This document shows, in pieces, positions 40,421-49,186 of a stretch of 64,000 nucleotides of DNA. Made by a program: the position numbers and the translations under genes. How positions within the stretch are numbered: position 1 is the first letter of the stretch; the number at the start of each line of letters is the position of its first letter. Origin of the DNA: JAQBVV01 sp965249205 (GTDB taxonomy: Bacteria > Acidobacteriota > Vicinamibacteria > Vicinamibacterales > UBA2999); assembly GCA_965249205.1 (NCBI GenBank), contig CBDFLL010000001.1, forward strand, positions 124,001 through 188,000, written 5' to 3'. The notes under the pieces were generated by a model. It had not been told where the DNA came from. It did not search any database and saw only the letters and a list, made by a program, of their open reading frames with translations.

Positions 40421-41989
40421 ATGACATCCTCGGACACGGCGGGGCCAGAGCGGCTCGCGGGCGGGCCGGACGTCGCGCCTCGGTCCGGCCAACATCTCCT
40501 GGCCATGCGCAGCGTGTCGAAGCATTTTGGCGGCACGCAGGCACTCATCGAGGCCGATCTCGATGTCAGCGCCGGTGAAATCGTGGCGCTGCTCGGCGAG
40601 AACGGCGCCGGCAAGTCGACGCTGATCAAGGTCCTCGCCGGCATCCATGCCCTGGACTCCGGCAGTGTGCGCTACCGCGACCGCAACGTGACCAGCGGGT
40701 TGCGGCGCCTGCCTATCGCGTTCATCCATCAAGATCTTGGGCTGATTGATTGGATGACCGTGGCCGAGAACATCTCCCTCATGCTGGGGTTCCCTCGACG
40801 CTTCGGCCTCATCGACTGGGGTGCGGCGCGCACATGTGCCGAGCGCGCTCTCGAGGTCGTCGGCGCAGACATCGATCCCGATCGGCGTGTGCACAACCTG
40901 ACGCGCACCGAGAAGTCGCTGGTGGCGATCGCCCGCGCACTGGCGGCCGACGCCGAACTGCTCGTGCTCGACGAACCGACGGCCAGCCTGCCAGCCAACG
41001 AAGTCGCACGACTGTTTGTCGCCCTTCGGCGGCTGCGGGAGCGCGGCGTCGGCATGATCTACGTGTCGCACAGGCTCGACGAGGTCTTCGACATCGCGGA
41101 TCGCATGGTGGTCCTGCGAGACGGACGTGTGGTCGGTGAGCGCATCGTCGGCGAGACCAACACGGAGGAAGTCATCCTGCTCATCGTGGGCCGCGAGCCC
41201 TCGCAGGTGTTCAGGCGGCCCGCGCGTCAACAAGGATCGGCCAGGCTCATCTTCGAGCGGACCAGGATCGATGGTGCCAATCCACTAGACTGCCGCGTGC
41301 AAGCGGGCGAGGTCGTCGGCCTTGTTGGGCTGCGCGGCGCCGGTCAGGAAACCGTCGGCCGCGCGCTGTTCGGGCTTGCGCCCGTGACCGGCGGACGAGT
41401 CCTGCTCGACGGACAGCCGATCACCGTGTCGTCTCCGCGCGCCGCCATTGGTCTCGGTATCAACCTCGTGTGCGCCGATCGAATCGCGGAGTCGGTGGTT
41501 CCTGGACTGTGCGTGCGCGAAAACCTGTTCCTCAATCCGGTGTCGGCCGGCCTCAACCCTGCCGCGTATCTCAGGCCGCGCCACGAATCGCGCGCCGCCC
41601 TCGCCCTTGGTGAGCGCATCGGACTGCGGCCCAATGATCCCGCGCTCCCGATCGAGTGGCTGTCGGGCGGCAATCAGCAGAAGGTCGTGATTGGCCGCTG
41701 GCTGCAACTCGGCGCCACGGTCTATGTGTTCGAGGACCCGACCGCCGGGGTCGACGTTGGCGCCAAGGCCGAGATCTACCGACTGTTCGATGTGGTGCTC
41801 AAGGCCGGCGCCACGATTCTCATCGTCTCAACCGACTTCGAAGAAGTCGCGCACGTCTGCCACCGGGCGCTGGTGTTCCAACGCGGAGAGGTCGTCGCGG
41901 AATTGTCGGGCGACGAGCTCTGCGCCGAAAATCTGCTTGCCGCCGCGGCAAGCCAATCGCAGATGCAACCGGGCCCTGCCGTCTCTTAA
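40421..41989 (+). CDS. sugar ABC transporter ATP-binding protein (RbsA/MglA type)
   Basis: 522 aa with two nucleotide-binding domains. Domain 1: Walker A LLGENGAGKSTLIKVLAG, Q-loop FIHQDLG, Walker B LLVLDEPTAS, but its signature is NLTRTEKSLVAIARAL instead of LSGGQ. Domain 2: degenerate Walker A GLRGAGQETVGRALFG, as in other RbsA-type proteins, with an intact signature WLSGGNQQKVVIGRWL and FEDPTAGVDVGAK. It drives import of a monosaccharide with the permease and binding protein encoded downstream. The substrate is not determined. Confidence 0.92.
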   Translation: MTSSDTAGPERLAGGPDVAPRSGQHLLAMRSVSKHFGGTQALIEADLDVSAGEIVALLGENGAGKSTLIKVLAGIHALDSGSVRYRDRNVTSGLRRLPIAFIHQDLGLIDWMTVAENISLMLGFPRRFGLIDWGAARTCAERALEVVGADIDPDRRVHNLTRTEKSLVAIARALAADAELLVLDEPTASLPANEVARLFVALRRLRERGVGMIYVSHRLDEVFDIADRMVVLRDGRVVGERIVGETNTEEVILLIVGREPSQVFRRPARQQGSARLIFERTRIDGANPLDCRVQAGEVVGLVGLRGAGQETVGRALFGLAPVTGGRVLLDGQPITVSSPRAAIGLGINLVCADRIAESVVPGLCVRENLFLNPVSAGLNPAAYLRPRHESRAALALGERIGLRPNDPALPIEWLSGGNQQKVVIGRWLQLGATVYVFEDPTAGVDVGAKAEIYRLFDVVLKAGATILIVSTDFEEVAHVCHRALVFQRGEVVAELSGDELCAENLLAAAASQSQMQPGPAVS

Positions 41990-42026
41990 GTCGAACGCGC
42001 TCGAGCCGACGCGGTCGGAGTTGGCG

Positions 42027-43085
42027 GTGCTCAGCCGCGGTCAAGCGATCCTCCGCGTCCTGCCGATTTACGGCCTGCCGATCCTCACGGTGCTGCTGAT
42101 CGGCGTCTTCTCGTATCTCCTTCCCGAATCGTTTCCGACCGCGATCAACGCGCGGTCGATTCTGAGCGACAAGTCGATCATCGCGCTGCTGTCGCTGGCG
42201 GCCATGGTGCCGATGATCGCCGGGCGCATTGACCTCACCATCGGCTTCGGGATCGTGATGTGGCACATTCTCGCGATCAGCCTCCAGGTGCAGTACGAGT
42301 TGTCGTGGCCACTGGCCTGCCTCATCGTCATCCTGGCCGGGGGCGCCGCCGGCTTGCTCAACGGCATTCTCGTCGAGATTGCGCAGATCGACTCGTTCAT
42401 CGCGACACTGGGCACGGGTACGATCCTGTATGCGCTGGCGCTGTGGCACACTGACGGGCGCCAGGTGATCGGACTGCTGCCCGACGGCTTCATCGACGTC
42501 AACGCCATGTCGCTCTTCAGCGTGCCGATGCCGGCCGTCTACACGCTGGGGCTGGCCGTCGCGCTGTGGATCATCACGGAGAGAATGCCGATTGGCCGTC
42601 ACATGTACGCGATTGGCGCCAACGAGAAGGCCGCTGCGCTGAACGGCATTCCGGTTCGCGCCTACATCATCGGCGTGTTCATCGCGTCGGGGCTGATCGT
42701 GGGCTTCACCGGCTGTGTGCTCGCCTCGAAATTGCAGATCGGGCAGGCCAACGTCGGCCTCGACTACCTCCTGCCGGCGCTGGTGGGGACCTTCCTCGGC
42801 TCGACGACGATTCGACCCGGGCGCGTTAATGTCTGGGGAACGGTCGTGGGCGTGCTTATTCTGGCTGTCGGTATCTCGGGAATTCAGCAGCTCGGTGGCG
42901 CCTTCTTCGTGGAGCCACTGTTCAACGGGATCACGCTGCTTGTCGCGATCGCGCTGGCGGGCTTCGCGCAGCGGAGGCGTTCGGTTGTCCGCGCGCCGTC
43001 GACCGCCAATTCGGAGACCACAGTCGCTTCGGGTACCTCGTTACACACGGAGGATGGAGATGGTGAAGCATCGCAGTCTAGCTAG
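42027..43085 (+). CDS. sugar ABC transporter permease (RbsC/BPD_transp_2 family)
   Basis: 352 aa from a GTG at 42027 with GGAG six bases upstream. The frame is open further back into the ATPase gene but without a good start. Hydrophobic segments span most of the length (YGLPILTVLLIGVFSYLL, IIALLSLAAMVPMIAG, LACLIVILAGGAAGLLNGIL). The family signature is IDSFIATLGTGTILYALALW plus the cytoplasmic loop GRHMYAIGANEKAAALNGIPV, which docks on the ATPase. The end overlaps the binding-protein gene by 26 bp. Confidence 0.88.
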   Translation: MLSRGQAILRVLPIYGLPILTVLLIGVFSYLLPESFPTAINARSILSDKSIIALLSLAAMVPMIAGRIDLTIGFGIVMWHILAISLQVQYELSWPLACLIVILAGGAAGLLNGILVEIAQIDSFIATLGTGTILYALALWHTDGRQVIGLLPDGFIDVNAMSLFSVPMPAVYTLGLAVALWIITERMPIGRHMYAIGANEKAAALNGIPVRAYIIGVFIASGLIVGFTGCVLASKLQIGQANVGLDYLLPALVGTFLGSTTIRPGRVNVWGTVVGVLILAVGISGIQQLGGAFFVEPLFNGITLLVAIALAGFAQRRRSVVRAPSTANSETTVASGTSLHTEDGDGEASQSS

Positions 43086-44178
43086 CCTGTTGACGGTCGC
43101 CGCGGCGATCGTCGCAGCCTGGGTCGCTCCCGCGCGCGCGCAGGACGCCTACTTGGAGATGGCGCGGGAATTTGTCGCCAGGGTCACGGCGCCCGGCGCG
43201 CCGTGGACGGGTCCAACGACAGGTCCCAGGGCCGAAGACGGAAAAGTCGTCATCTATGTCTCCTCCGACCAGCGCAACGGTGGCCCCCAGGGCGCTGGCG
43301 ATGGGGCCCTTGAGGCGGCCAAGGTCATCGGCTGGGAACTCCGCATCCTCGACGGGCAGGGTTCTGTGCAAGGGCGCACGTCGGCGCTCAACCAGGCGAT
43401 CGCCTTGATGCCCGACGGCATCATTCTTGAAAACGTCGATACGCTGGAGCAGACTCCGGCGATTCGGAGAGCCGCCGAGGCCGGCATCACACTCGTCGGC
43501 TGGCACGCGGCTAGCGCTCCCGGCCCGGTGAACGATCCGCCGGTCTTCACCAACGTCACCACCGACCCGGTCGAAGTGGCCAAGGCGGCGGCACTCTATG
43601 CGGTGGTCGACTCCAACGGCACCGCGGGCGTCATCCTGTTCACCGACAGCATCACCACCATCTCGACCGCCAAGACCAACACGATGGCCGAGGCGATCAG
43701 AGCGTGCGCTGGCTGCCGCGTGATCACCATCGAAGACACGCCGATGGGCGATCTCGCCAATCGGATGTCCAGCCTGACGACATCGCTGCTGGCCAGGAAC
43801 CGCGAGGCCTGGACCCATGCGATCGCCGTCAACGATCTCTATTTCGATTTTTCGGCGCCGTCGCTGCAGTCAGCCGGCGTCAATCCGGCAGACGGGTACC
43901 CGCGCCAGATTTCAGCCGGTGATGGCTCCGTGACGGCCTTTCAGCGCATCGGCCAGCGCCGATTCCAGGTCGCCACGGTCGCCGAGCCGCTGCACCTGCA
44001 GGGTTGGATGACCATCGACGAGATGAACCGCGCCTTCGCGGGCGAGCCGCCGAGCGGATTCGTTCCAGAGCCGCATCTGTTCAACGCCGAGAACCTCGAT
44101 CGCGACGGCGGACCGAACAACATGTACGAGCCGGAGAACGGCTACAAGGACATCTACAGAAAGATCTGGGGGAAATAG
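43060..44178 (+). CDS. periplasmic sugar-binding protein (type 1, RbsB-like)
   Basis: 372 aa from ATG 43060 with GGAGG six bases upstream. Signal peptide MVKHRSLASLLTVAAAIVAA...ARAQ. The mature protein has the two-lobed type 1 fold: KVVIYVSSDQRNGGPQGAGD, GRTSALNQAIALMPDGIILE, GITLVGWHAAS, AWTHAIAVNDLYFDF. It should deliver a sugar to the upstream transporter. It is unusual in being last in the operon rather than first. Its TAG stop is the first base triplet of a PAL-A element (aTAGCGAGGATTTCA). Confidence 0.88.
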   Translation: MVKHRSLASLLTVAAAIVAAWVAPARAQDAYLEMAREFVARVTAPGAPWTGPTTGPRAEDGKVVIYVSSDQRNGGPQGAGDGALEAAKVIGWELRILDGQGSVQGRTSALNQAIALMPDGIILENVDTLEQTPAIRRAAEAGITLVGWHAASAPGPVNDPPVFTNVTTDPVEVAKAAALYAVVDSNGTAGVILFTDSITTISTAKTNTMAEAIRACAGCRVITIEDTPMGDLANRMSSLTTSLLARNREAWTHAIAVNDLYFDFSAPSLQSAGVNPADGYPRQISAGDGSVTAFQRIGQRRFQVATVAEPLHLQGWMTIDEMNRAFAGEPPSGFVPEPHLFNAENLDRDGGPNNMYEPENGYKDIYRKIWGK

Positions 44179-44248
44179 CGAGGATTTCAGCAGTGCACAG
44201 CTCGCGCTAACCTCAATCGGTACCCGCGTCCGGTGAAATCCGCGCTAG
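44176..44248. mobile_element. PAL-A short copy 5
   Basis: 73-bp copy running TAGCGAGGATTTCAGCAG to CCGGTGAAATCCGCGCTAG; the middle retains CTAACCTCAATCGGTACC, as in copy 2 (GGTAACCGCAATCGGTACC). The left TA is inside the stop codon of the sugar-binding protein gene, and the right end is intact CTAG. Non-coding. Confidence 0.75.
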
Positions 44249-44283
44249 TCAGTCCCCCCTGGATCCCGCGGACGTGGCGTCGG

Positions 44284-44865
44284 TTAGGCGGCGAAGTAGT
44301 CCGGCGCGTTGCCGGGGGACCACTTGATGTTGCAGCCAAGACTGGGCCGCTGCGTCTCCGGGGCGGGCCTGCCCGCAAGCACAGCATCGGTGGCTGCCCG
44401 AAGCTCGGCACCGGTAACCGGTACGTCCTTCTTCGGGCGGCTGTCGTCGAACTGGCCGCGGTAGGCCAGCCGCCCGGCACCGTCGAAGAGGAAGAAGTCC
44501 GGCGTGCAGGCGGCACGAAACGCGCGCGCCACCTGCTGCTTCTCGTCGAACAGGTACGGGAAGTTGTAGCCGACCTCCGTCGCCTCCTGCTTCATGCCCT
44601 CGGGTCCGTCCTCCGGAAACTCGATCACGTCGTTTGACGCGATCGCAACGACCTTCAGCCCTTTGGCCTCGTACTCTTTTGTGAACCGCGCAAATTCCTG
44701 CCGAATATGCCTGACAAACGGGCAGTGATTGCAGATGAAGGCGACCACCAACCCTTTGGCACCCTTGAAATCAGCGTCGGAGACCGTGCGGCCGTTGAAG
44801 TCGGGCAGTGAAAACGACGGGAGCGGGGTTCCCAGGTCGAGCATCGTGGACGGCGTTTCTGGCAT
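44284..44865 (-). CDS. thioredoxin-family protein (AhpC/TSA-redoxin, CNHC)
   Basis: 193 aa from ATG 44865. The redoxin fold has the motif VVAFICNHCPFVRHIRQEFA with a conventional CxxC (residues ~46-49), then VVAIASNDVIEFPEDGPE, FDEKQQVARAFRAACTPDFF with the cis-Pro, and YRGQFDDSRPKKD. There is no signal peptide, so it is likely cytoplasmic. It contrasts with the selenocysteine-type redoxin at 37803, where the first Cys is TGA. The partner reductase is not adjacent. Confidence 0.87.
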   Translation of the reverse strand: MPETPSTMLDLGTPLPSFSLPDFNGRTVSDADFKGAKGLVVAFICNHCPFVRHIRQEFARFTKEYEAKGLKVVAIASNDVIEFPEDGPEGMKQEATEVGYNFPYLFDEKQQVARAFRAACTPDFFLFDGAGRLAYRGQFDDSRPKKDVPVTGAELRAATDAVLAGRPAPETQRPSLGCNIKWSPGNAPDYFAA

Positions 44866-44948
44866 GAATTCTCCTCGTAATGTGGACGCCGATTATAGCG
44901 CACCGGGAACGGCGACTCTGCGGCCCAGCGCCCGCGTGACGTCGTAGA

Positions 44949-46406
44949 ATGGCGGACGCGTATTGGCGGAGCACGCAGTCGCCGGACGTCCGCACACCCC
45001 GGCTGTTCGGCATCGGCCGAGCGCGGCTGAGCACTTTTATCGACCCCTCGATGACGCGGGCCGAGATCCGGGCGGGAGTGGAGGAATGGCTGAAGGGCGA
45101 ACCGGACATGGCGAGTCTGCCGCAGTTCTCGCCCAGCAACGCACAGATGTGGGAATGGGCGGCCGAGGCGGTGCACGAAGCCGGCTTGTTCACATTCGGG
45201 CACTCCGATCTTGCTCCGAACTCGGTCAGGATCGGGCACGACGGCATCGAGCACATCTGGGGATTTGCGCAGGCGCTGATGACCCCGCAGGAGTTAGAGA
45301 ACTATCAACGAGGCGACTACTTACACTGGGGCCTGTTCCTCAGGGACGTGCCGAGAATGGAGCTGATGATTCGCGAGGCGGTTCAGCGCGGCGCGTACCT
45401 CAATCCCACGATGGGCTACGAACTCGGATCGCAGAGTTCTCTGGCTCGCACGCACGAAGATCTGATGTACGACCTGTACAGAGGCAGCGCCTTGATGGCG
45501 TACTACCCCGATAATCTGGCCCAGGGATCGCTCCTCAAGTTCAGGGCCATCAGGAACTTCTCCAGGCGGCATGAGAACCTCGTCCCGCTGACGAGACTCA
45601 CGCCCGACGAAATAGCTTCGTTCGGGGAGGCGTATCGGTTGTCAGGCGAGTTCGTCAGACGCTGGGTGCAGATGGGTGGCAAGGTCATGGGCGGCACCGA
45701 CGACCCGTTTCCCGGGGCAACCGGCTTCAATCAGCACATGGAGATGGCCATGCTGGTGGAGGTTGGACTCACACCCATGCAAGCCCTCAGATCAATGACG
45801 ATCTGGGGCGCCGAGGTCATGACAGCCAGGCGGAAAGTCCCGACGCAGCCAACGGTTGGTTTCATCGGCCCGGGGGCCTTCGCTGACATCGTGGTACTCG
45901 GCGCGAACCCGCTCGACAACATCGACAATACCCGTGCGATCGAACGTGTCATGAAGGGTGGCCGTTTCGTCCGTCTCGGGTATACCGCCGACTATGCGAG
46001 ACCGCAGGGTCCGATCAGAGCGATCCCCTCGACACCCGAACCGGAGGTCAGCGCAATTACGCCGCACGCGGTTGCCGAGGGAGTTCCGGGATTCGAGATG
46101 ACGGTGGAGGGCGTCGGGTTCATCGGCGATTCGGTCGTACGCGTGGACGGCGTCTCTGTGCCGACAACGTTCGTCGACATCCGGACCTTGAGGGCCGAGA
46201 TACCCGCACGCGTCGTCGCCCGCGCGCTTCCCAACAGGTTCAACGAACCGGGTCCGTTTCAGCTCAACGGTGTGTACGGGGATCGCACCGTCAAGGTAAC
46301 GGTGTTCAATCGACCGCCTGATGGAGGGACGTCAAACAGCGTGTCGTTGCGCGTCCAGGCAGCGTGGCTTCGCGACGCGGCTGGTCCCGACGGCGTCGCT
46401 CCGTGA
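44949..46406 (+). CDS. amidohydrolase with C-terminal Ig-like domain, probably 5'-truncated
   Basis: 485 aa. The C-terminal half of an imidazolonepropionase-type amidohydrolase barrel: HEAGLFTFGHSD, GIEHIWGFAQAL, MGGKVMGGTDDPFPG (metal Asp), MTIWGAEVMTARRKV, GAFADIVVLGANPLDNIDNT. It is followed from ~residue 360 by an IPT/Ig-like segment (PEPEVSAITPHAVAEGVPGF...DGGTSNSVSLRV). The N-terminal strand bearing HxH and the signal peptide expected in full-length relatives are missing, so catalysis is doubtful. The start ATG 44949 is simply the first available. Upstream DNA shows no coding continuation. Confidence 0.75.
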   Translation: MADAYWRSTQSPDVRTPRLFGIGRARLSTFIDPSMTRAEIRAGVEEWLKGEPDMASLPQFSPSNAQMWEWAAEAVHEAGLFTFGHSDLAPNSVRIGHDGIEHIWGFAQALMTPQELENYQRGDYLHWGLFLRDVPRMELMIREAVQRGAYLNPTMGYELGSQSSLARTHEDLMYDLYRGSALMAYYPDNLAQGSLLKFRAIRNFSRRHENLVPLTRLTPDEIASFGEAYRLSGEFVRRWVQMGGKVMGGTDDPFPGATGFNQHMEMAMLVEVGLTPMQALRSMTIWGAEVMTARRKVPTQPTVGFIGPGAFADIVVLGANPLDNIDNTRAIERVMKGGRFVRLGYTADYARPQGPIRAIPSTPEPEVSAITPHAVAEGVPGFEMTVEGVGFIGDSVVRVDGVSVPTTFVDIRTLRAEIPARVVARALPNRFNEPGPFQLNGVYGDRTVKVTVFNRPPDGGTSNSVSLRVQAAWLRDAAGPDGVAP

Positions 46407-46521
46407 TTGTCGCGTCGGGACCCCCTCCAGTGATCTGCTCAATCGGCTCGTCGTCCAGGGATACGGAAAGCCTCCGGGACGGACCCTTCGGATATAGTGT
46501 GGGGCGGGAGAGGTAGCGGAC

Positions 46522-46914
46522 ATGAAGCACGTGCTCAAGCTGGAAGATGGGCGTATCGACCCGATCCACGACTTGATGAAGTCTGACAAGGAGTTCGCGC
46601 TGCGCCGCATCCTCGTCGACGAGAAAATGGGTGGTGCGGAGCATCTGACGTTCGGCTACGCCCGGTTCGACCCCAGGACCTCGTATCACAAGAAGCACAC
46701 GCACCCCAACGCGGAGGAAGTCTTCTACGTGATTGAGGGGAAGGGGATCGGAGGCGTCAATTCAGAGGAGAGAGAGCTCGTGAAAGGGGACACGGTGTGG
46801 GTACCCCGAGGAGCCGTCCACTGGCTCTATAATCCCTTCGACGAACCCTGCGAGATCATCTTTCTCTACACGGCGCCCTCTCTTGCGGCCGCCGGCTACG
46901 AGATCGTCGAATAG
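46522..46914 (+). CDS. small single-domain cupin
   Basis: 130 aa from ATG 46522, preceded by GGGAGAGGTAGC. Cupin motif 1 is HKKHTHPNAEEVFYVIEGKG (two His, one Glu) and motif 2 is GDTVWVPRGAVHWLYNP (His), giving a standard 3-His/1-Glu metal site. There is no signal peptide. Such cupins serve as isomerases, oxygenases or sugar-sensing proteins, and the reaction cannot be assigned. PAL-C begins 22 bp downstream. Confidence 0.83.
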   Translation: MKHVLKLEDGRIDPIHDLMKSDKEFALRRILVDEKMGGAEHLTFGYARFDPRTSYHKKHTHPNAEEVFYVIEGKGIGGVNSEERELVKGDTVWVPRGAVHWLYNPFDEPCEIIFLYTAPSLAAAGYEIVE

Positions 46915-46936
46915 CCGGGTTGGCCGAATCGGCGAC

Positions 46937-47069
46937 TAAAGCGCTTTTCATGACCGTGTGGCGGCCGAAAAATGGTTGCGGCATTCGGCGGGACTGAAGC
47001 GTTGAGTAGTGCGTGCAGAAGTACCATGACTCGCCCAGTCAGTACAAGGGCTATTTGAAAAGCGCTCTA
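46937..47069. mobile_element. PAL-C copy 3 (133 bp, TA-flanked)
   Basis: The ends are AAGCGCTTTTCATGACCGTG (left) and TTTGAAAAGCGCTC (right), each flanked by TA (acTAa and ctcTAc). Because the outer C and G of CTAG are absent here, TA alone is the common target. The interior contains GCGGCATTCGGCGGGAC and CAGTCAGTACAAGGGC, the latter also present in copy 4 at 59116. The rest of the 300-bp gap (46915-47214) shows no gene. Confidence 0.75.
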
Positions 47070-47214
47070 CGCGTGCCGAGGCCAACGGGGGTCATCATGC
47101 CCTCCGTGCACCGTATGCGGGTCGGGACGGTTCGGGTAGCGACAGTGGACGGTGATTTGCGACCGAGCGGCCGGAGCCGCGGTCTTGTTGGCGGTTGACG
47201 CCGAGGAGAAGCCC

Positions 47215-48252
47215 ATGTTCACCAGACTTGCAACCGGAATATTGATCGCCATCGGGGCGGCGCTGATCCTGCAGACGTCGGCCGCGGCACAGGGCGGGAA
47301 CCGACCCGTGCGGTTCCCGACGCCGGAGCAGTTCGAGGCCTCGGCCGAGGCGCAGCGAATTATCGAGGAGGCCCGCAGGTTCGTCGGAGACGACCTCCAG
47401 GAAGAGTACGACAACAACTGCACCTTCTCAGGGCCGCAGCGTGCCGCGCTGGATAGGCAACAGGCCGGTCTGCCGCCGATCGAAAACTACACCGTCGAGC
47501 CAACCAGGATCTTCGACAACATGTGGTACGTCGGGCCCACGTCTCAGGGCGCCTTCGTCATCACGACGAGTGAAGGCCTGATCCTGATCGACACGCTGAA
47601 CAACACCGAAGAGGCCACCGAAATTCTGATCCCCAGCATGGAGAAAGCGGGACTCGACCCGGCCGATATTAAGTACATCGTGCTGTCCCATGGGCACCCG
47701 GGGCAGACCGACCATACCGGCGGCGCCAACTACCTGCAGACCACGTATGGCGCGACGGTGGCGATGGGAAAGCCCGACTGGGATGCCACGCTACCAGCAC
47801 AGAACCCAGAGCGGCCCCTGGCAAAGCGAAACATCAACATCGTCACTGGCTCGACACTGACGCTGGGTGACACGACGCTCAGCTTTGCCCTTGAGCCGGG
47901 CCACTCACCGGGCTCCCTGGCGATGTTCATACCGGTCACGTGGCACGGCGAGTCGCACAAGGTGATGTTGCTTGCGGGCGCGATTCAGACGCCCGATCGG
48001 GAAGCATACGAGGCTCTTGAGCACATCATGAACGGTGTCGCCAAGCCGCAGAACGTCCAGGGCATCTTGAACGCGCACCCCGGGCTCTACCAGGACACGC
48101 TCGCGGACATGGAAACCATTCGTAACAACCCCGATGGGCCCAACCCGCTTCTCTACGAGCAGGAACGCGCCAATCGCTACTGGTCGCTGACGACCGAGTG
48201 CGCCCGTGCCCGTACCATCGCGCTGGAGGACGCTGCCGGCGGCGGCACCTAG
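47215..48252 (+). CDS. secreted MBL-fold protein with altered HxHxDH motif
   Basis: 345 aa from ATG 47215 (GAGGAG upstream). Signal peptide MFTRLATGILIAIGAALILQTSAAAQ. Related to the 39167 protein: DNMWYVGPTSQGAFVITTSE, GLILIDTLNNTEEATEILIP, LEPGHSPGSLAMFIPVTW and LNAHPGLYQDTL. The first metal motif reads HGHPGQTDHTGG, so three extra residues lie between HxH and DH compared with HGHNDH. This could change the Zn2 site or the substrate. It is followed by a secreted VOC gene in the same direction. Confidence 0.83.
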   Translation: MFTRLATGILIAIGAALILQTSAAAQGGNRPVRFPTPEQFEASAEAQRIIEEARRFVGDDLQEEYDNNCTFSGPQRAALDRQQAGLPPIENYTVEPTRIFDNMWYVGPTSQGAFVITTSEGLILIDTLNNTEEATEILIPSMEKAGLDPADIKYIVLSHGHPGQTDHTGGANYLQTTYGATVAMGKPDWDATLPAQNPERPLAKRNINIVTGSTLTLGDTTLSFALEPGHSPGSLAMFIPVTWHGESHKVMLLAGAIQTPDREAYEALEHIMNGVAKPQNVQGILNAHPGLYQDTLADMETIRNNPDGPNPLLYEQERANRYWSLTTECARARTIALEDAAGGGT

Positions 48253-48285
48253 CCCGTGCGCACTGGCAACGAAGGAGAAATCATC

Positions 48286-49083
48286 ATGAAGAAATTCTGG
48301 TATGTCGCGTGCGCGCTGAGCATCGTGCTCTGTTCCGCACCCCGAGCAGAGGCTCAGCTCGTCGATCCCGGCGCCGGTGGCGTCGCGATGGGCCACCTCC
48401 ATCTGACGGTGCCTGATGTGGAAGCGGGACTTCGCTTCTGGCACGCCTTCGGTGGCACGAGCGTGATGAACGGGCGACTCGAACTCATCCAGATTCCCGG
48501 AACCTACCTCTTGCTACGCGAGGCCGACCCCACTGGCGGCAGCGTCGGATCCACGGTGAACCACGTCGGGTTCCACGTCAGAGACATGGCCGCAGCCAGG
48601 GCCACATGGGAACAGGCCGGCCTCGAGGTGGAGGACGGTAGCCGCCCCGAGCAGGCGTATCTCACCGCGCCAGGTCCCGTCCGGGTGGAGATCTTGGAGG
48701 ATCAGTCCCAGACCGTCCCGATCGAGATGGACCATATTCACTTCAACACCGCGGCGCCCGCCGAGGAGGTCCAGGCCTGGTATGCCGAGCATTTTGGCAC
48801 CCAGCCGATCGAGCGTGGAAGATTCGCCGCGGGGACTGTGCCTGGCGTTGTCCTGCTGTTCTCATCGATCGATGGAGCGTGGGCGCCGACAAGGGGTCGT
48901 GGGCTCGATCACATCGGGTTCGAGGTTCGCGACCTCGAAGCGTTCTGCGAGAAGCTGGAGGCGGCAGGACTCACGTTCGATCGCCCCTACGGGCTCGTCC
49001 CGGGCTTTGAAAAGCTGGCGATCGCGTTTCTGACCGACCCATGGGGCACCTACATCGAACTGACCGAGTTCCTGGCGCCGTAG
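48286..49083 (+). CDS. secreted tandem VOC-domain protein
   Basis: 265 aa from ATG 48286 (AAGGAG upstream). Signal peptide MKKFWYVACALSIVLCSAPRAEA. Two VOC modules: HLHLTVPDVEAGLRFWHAFGG...VNHVGFHVRDMAAAR and DHIHFNTAAPAEEVQAWYAEHFG...DHIGFEVRDLEAF, ending DPWGTYIELTEF. Export of a glyoxalase-fold protein is uncommon. The ligand pattern (His in HLHLTV and HIHF, Glu in IELTE) suggests metal binding. It lies 33 bp after the MBL gene, so probably shares its transcript. Confidence 0.83.
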   Translation: MKKFWYVACALSIVLCSAPRAEAQLVDPGAGGVAMGHLHLTVPDVEAGLRFWHAFGGTSVMNGRLELIQIPGTYLLLREADPTGGSVGSTVNHVGFHVRDMAAARATWEQAGLEVEDGSRPEQAYLTAPGPVRVEILEDQSQTVPIEMDHIHFNTAAPAEEVQAWYAEHFGTQPIERGRFAAGTVPGVVLLFSSIDGAWAPTRGRGLDHIGFEVRDLEAFCEKLEAAGLTFDRPYGLVPGFEKLAIAFLTDPWGTYIELTEFLAP

Positions 49084-49186
49084 GTGAGAACCGCTGAGAC
49101 CATGCGGTCGCACGATCGCCGACCGGGAGCCGAAGTGTCCGGCTCCCGGCGCACACCGGCCACACCGTTTTCGGACGAGGACTAGC

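Noticed and set aside
44284..44865. Second selenoprotein in the thioredoxin-family gene
   Set aside because: Its redox motif is an ordinary CNHC with no in-frame TGA.
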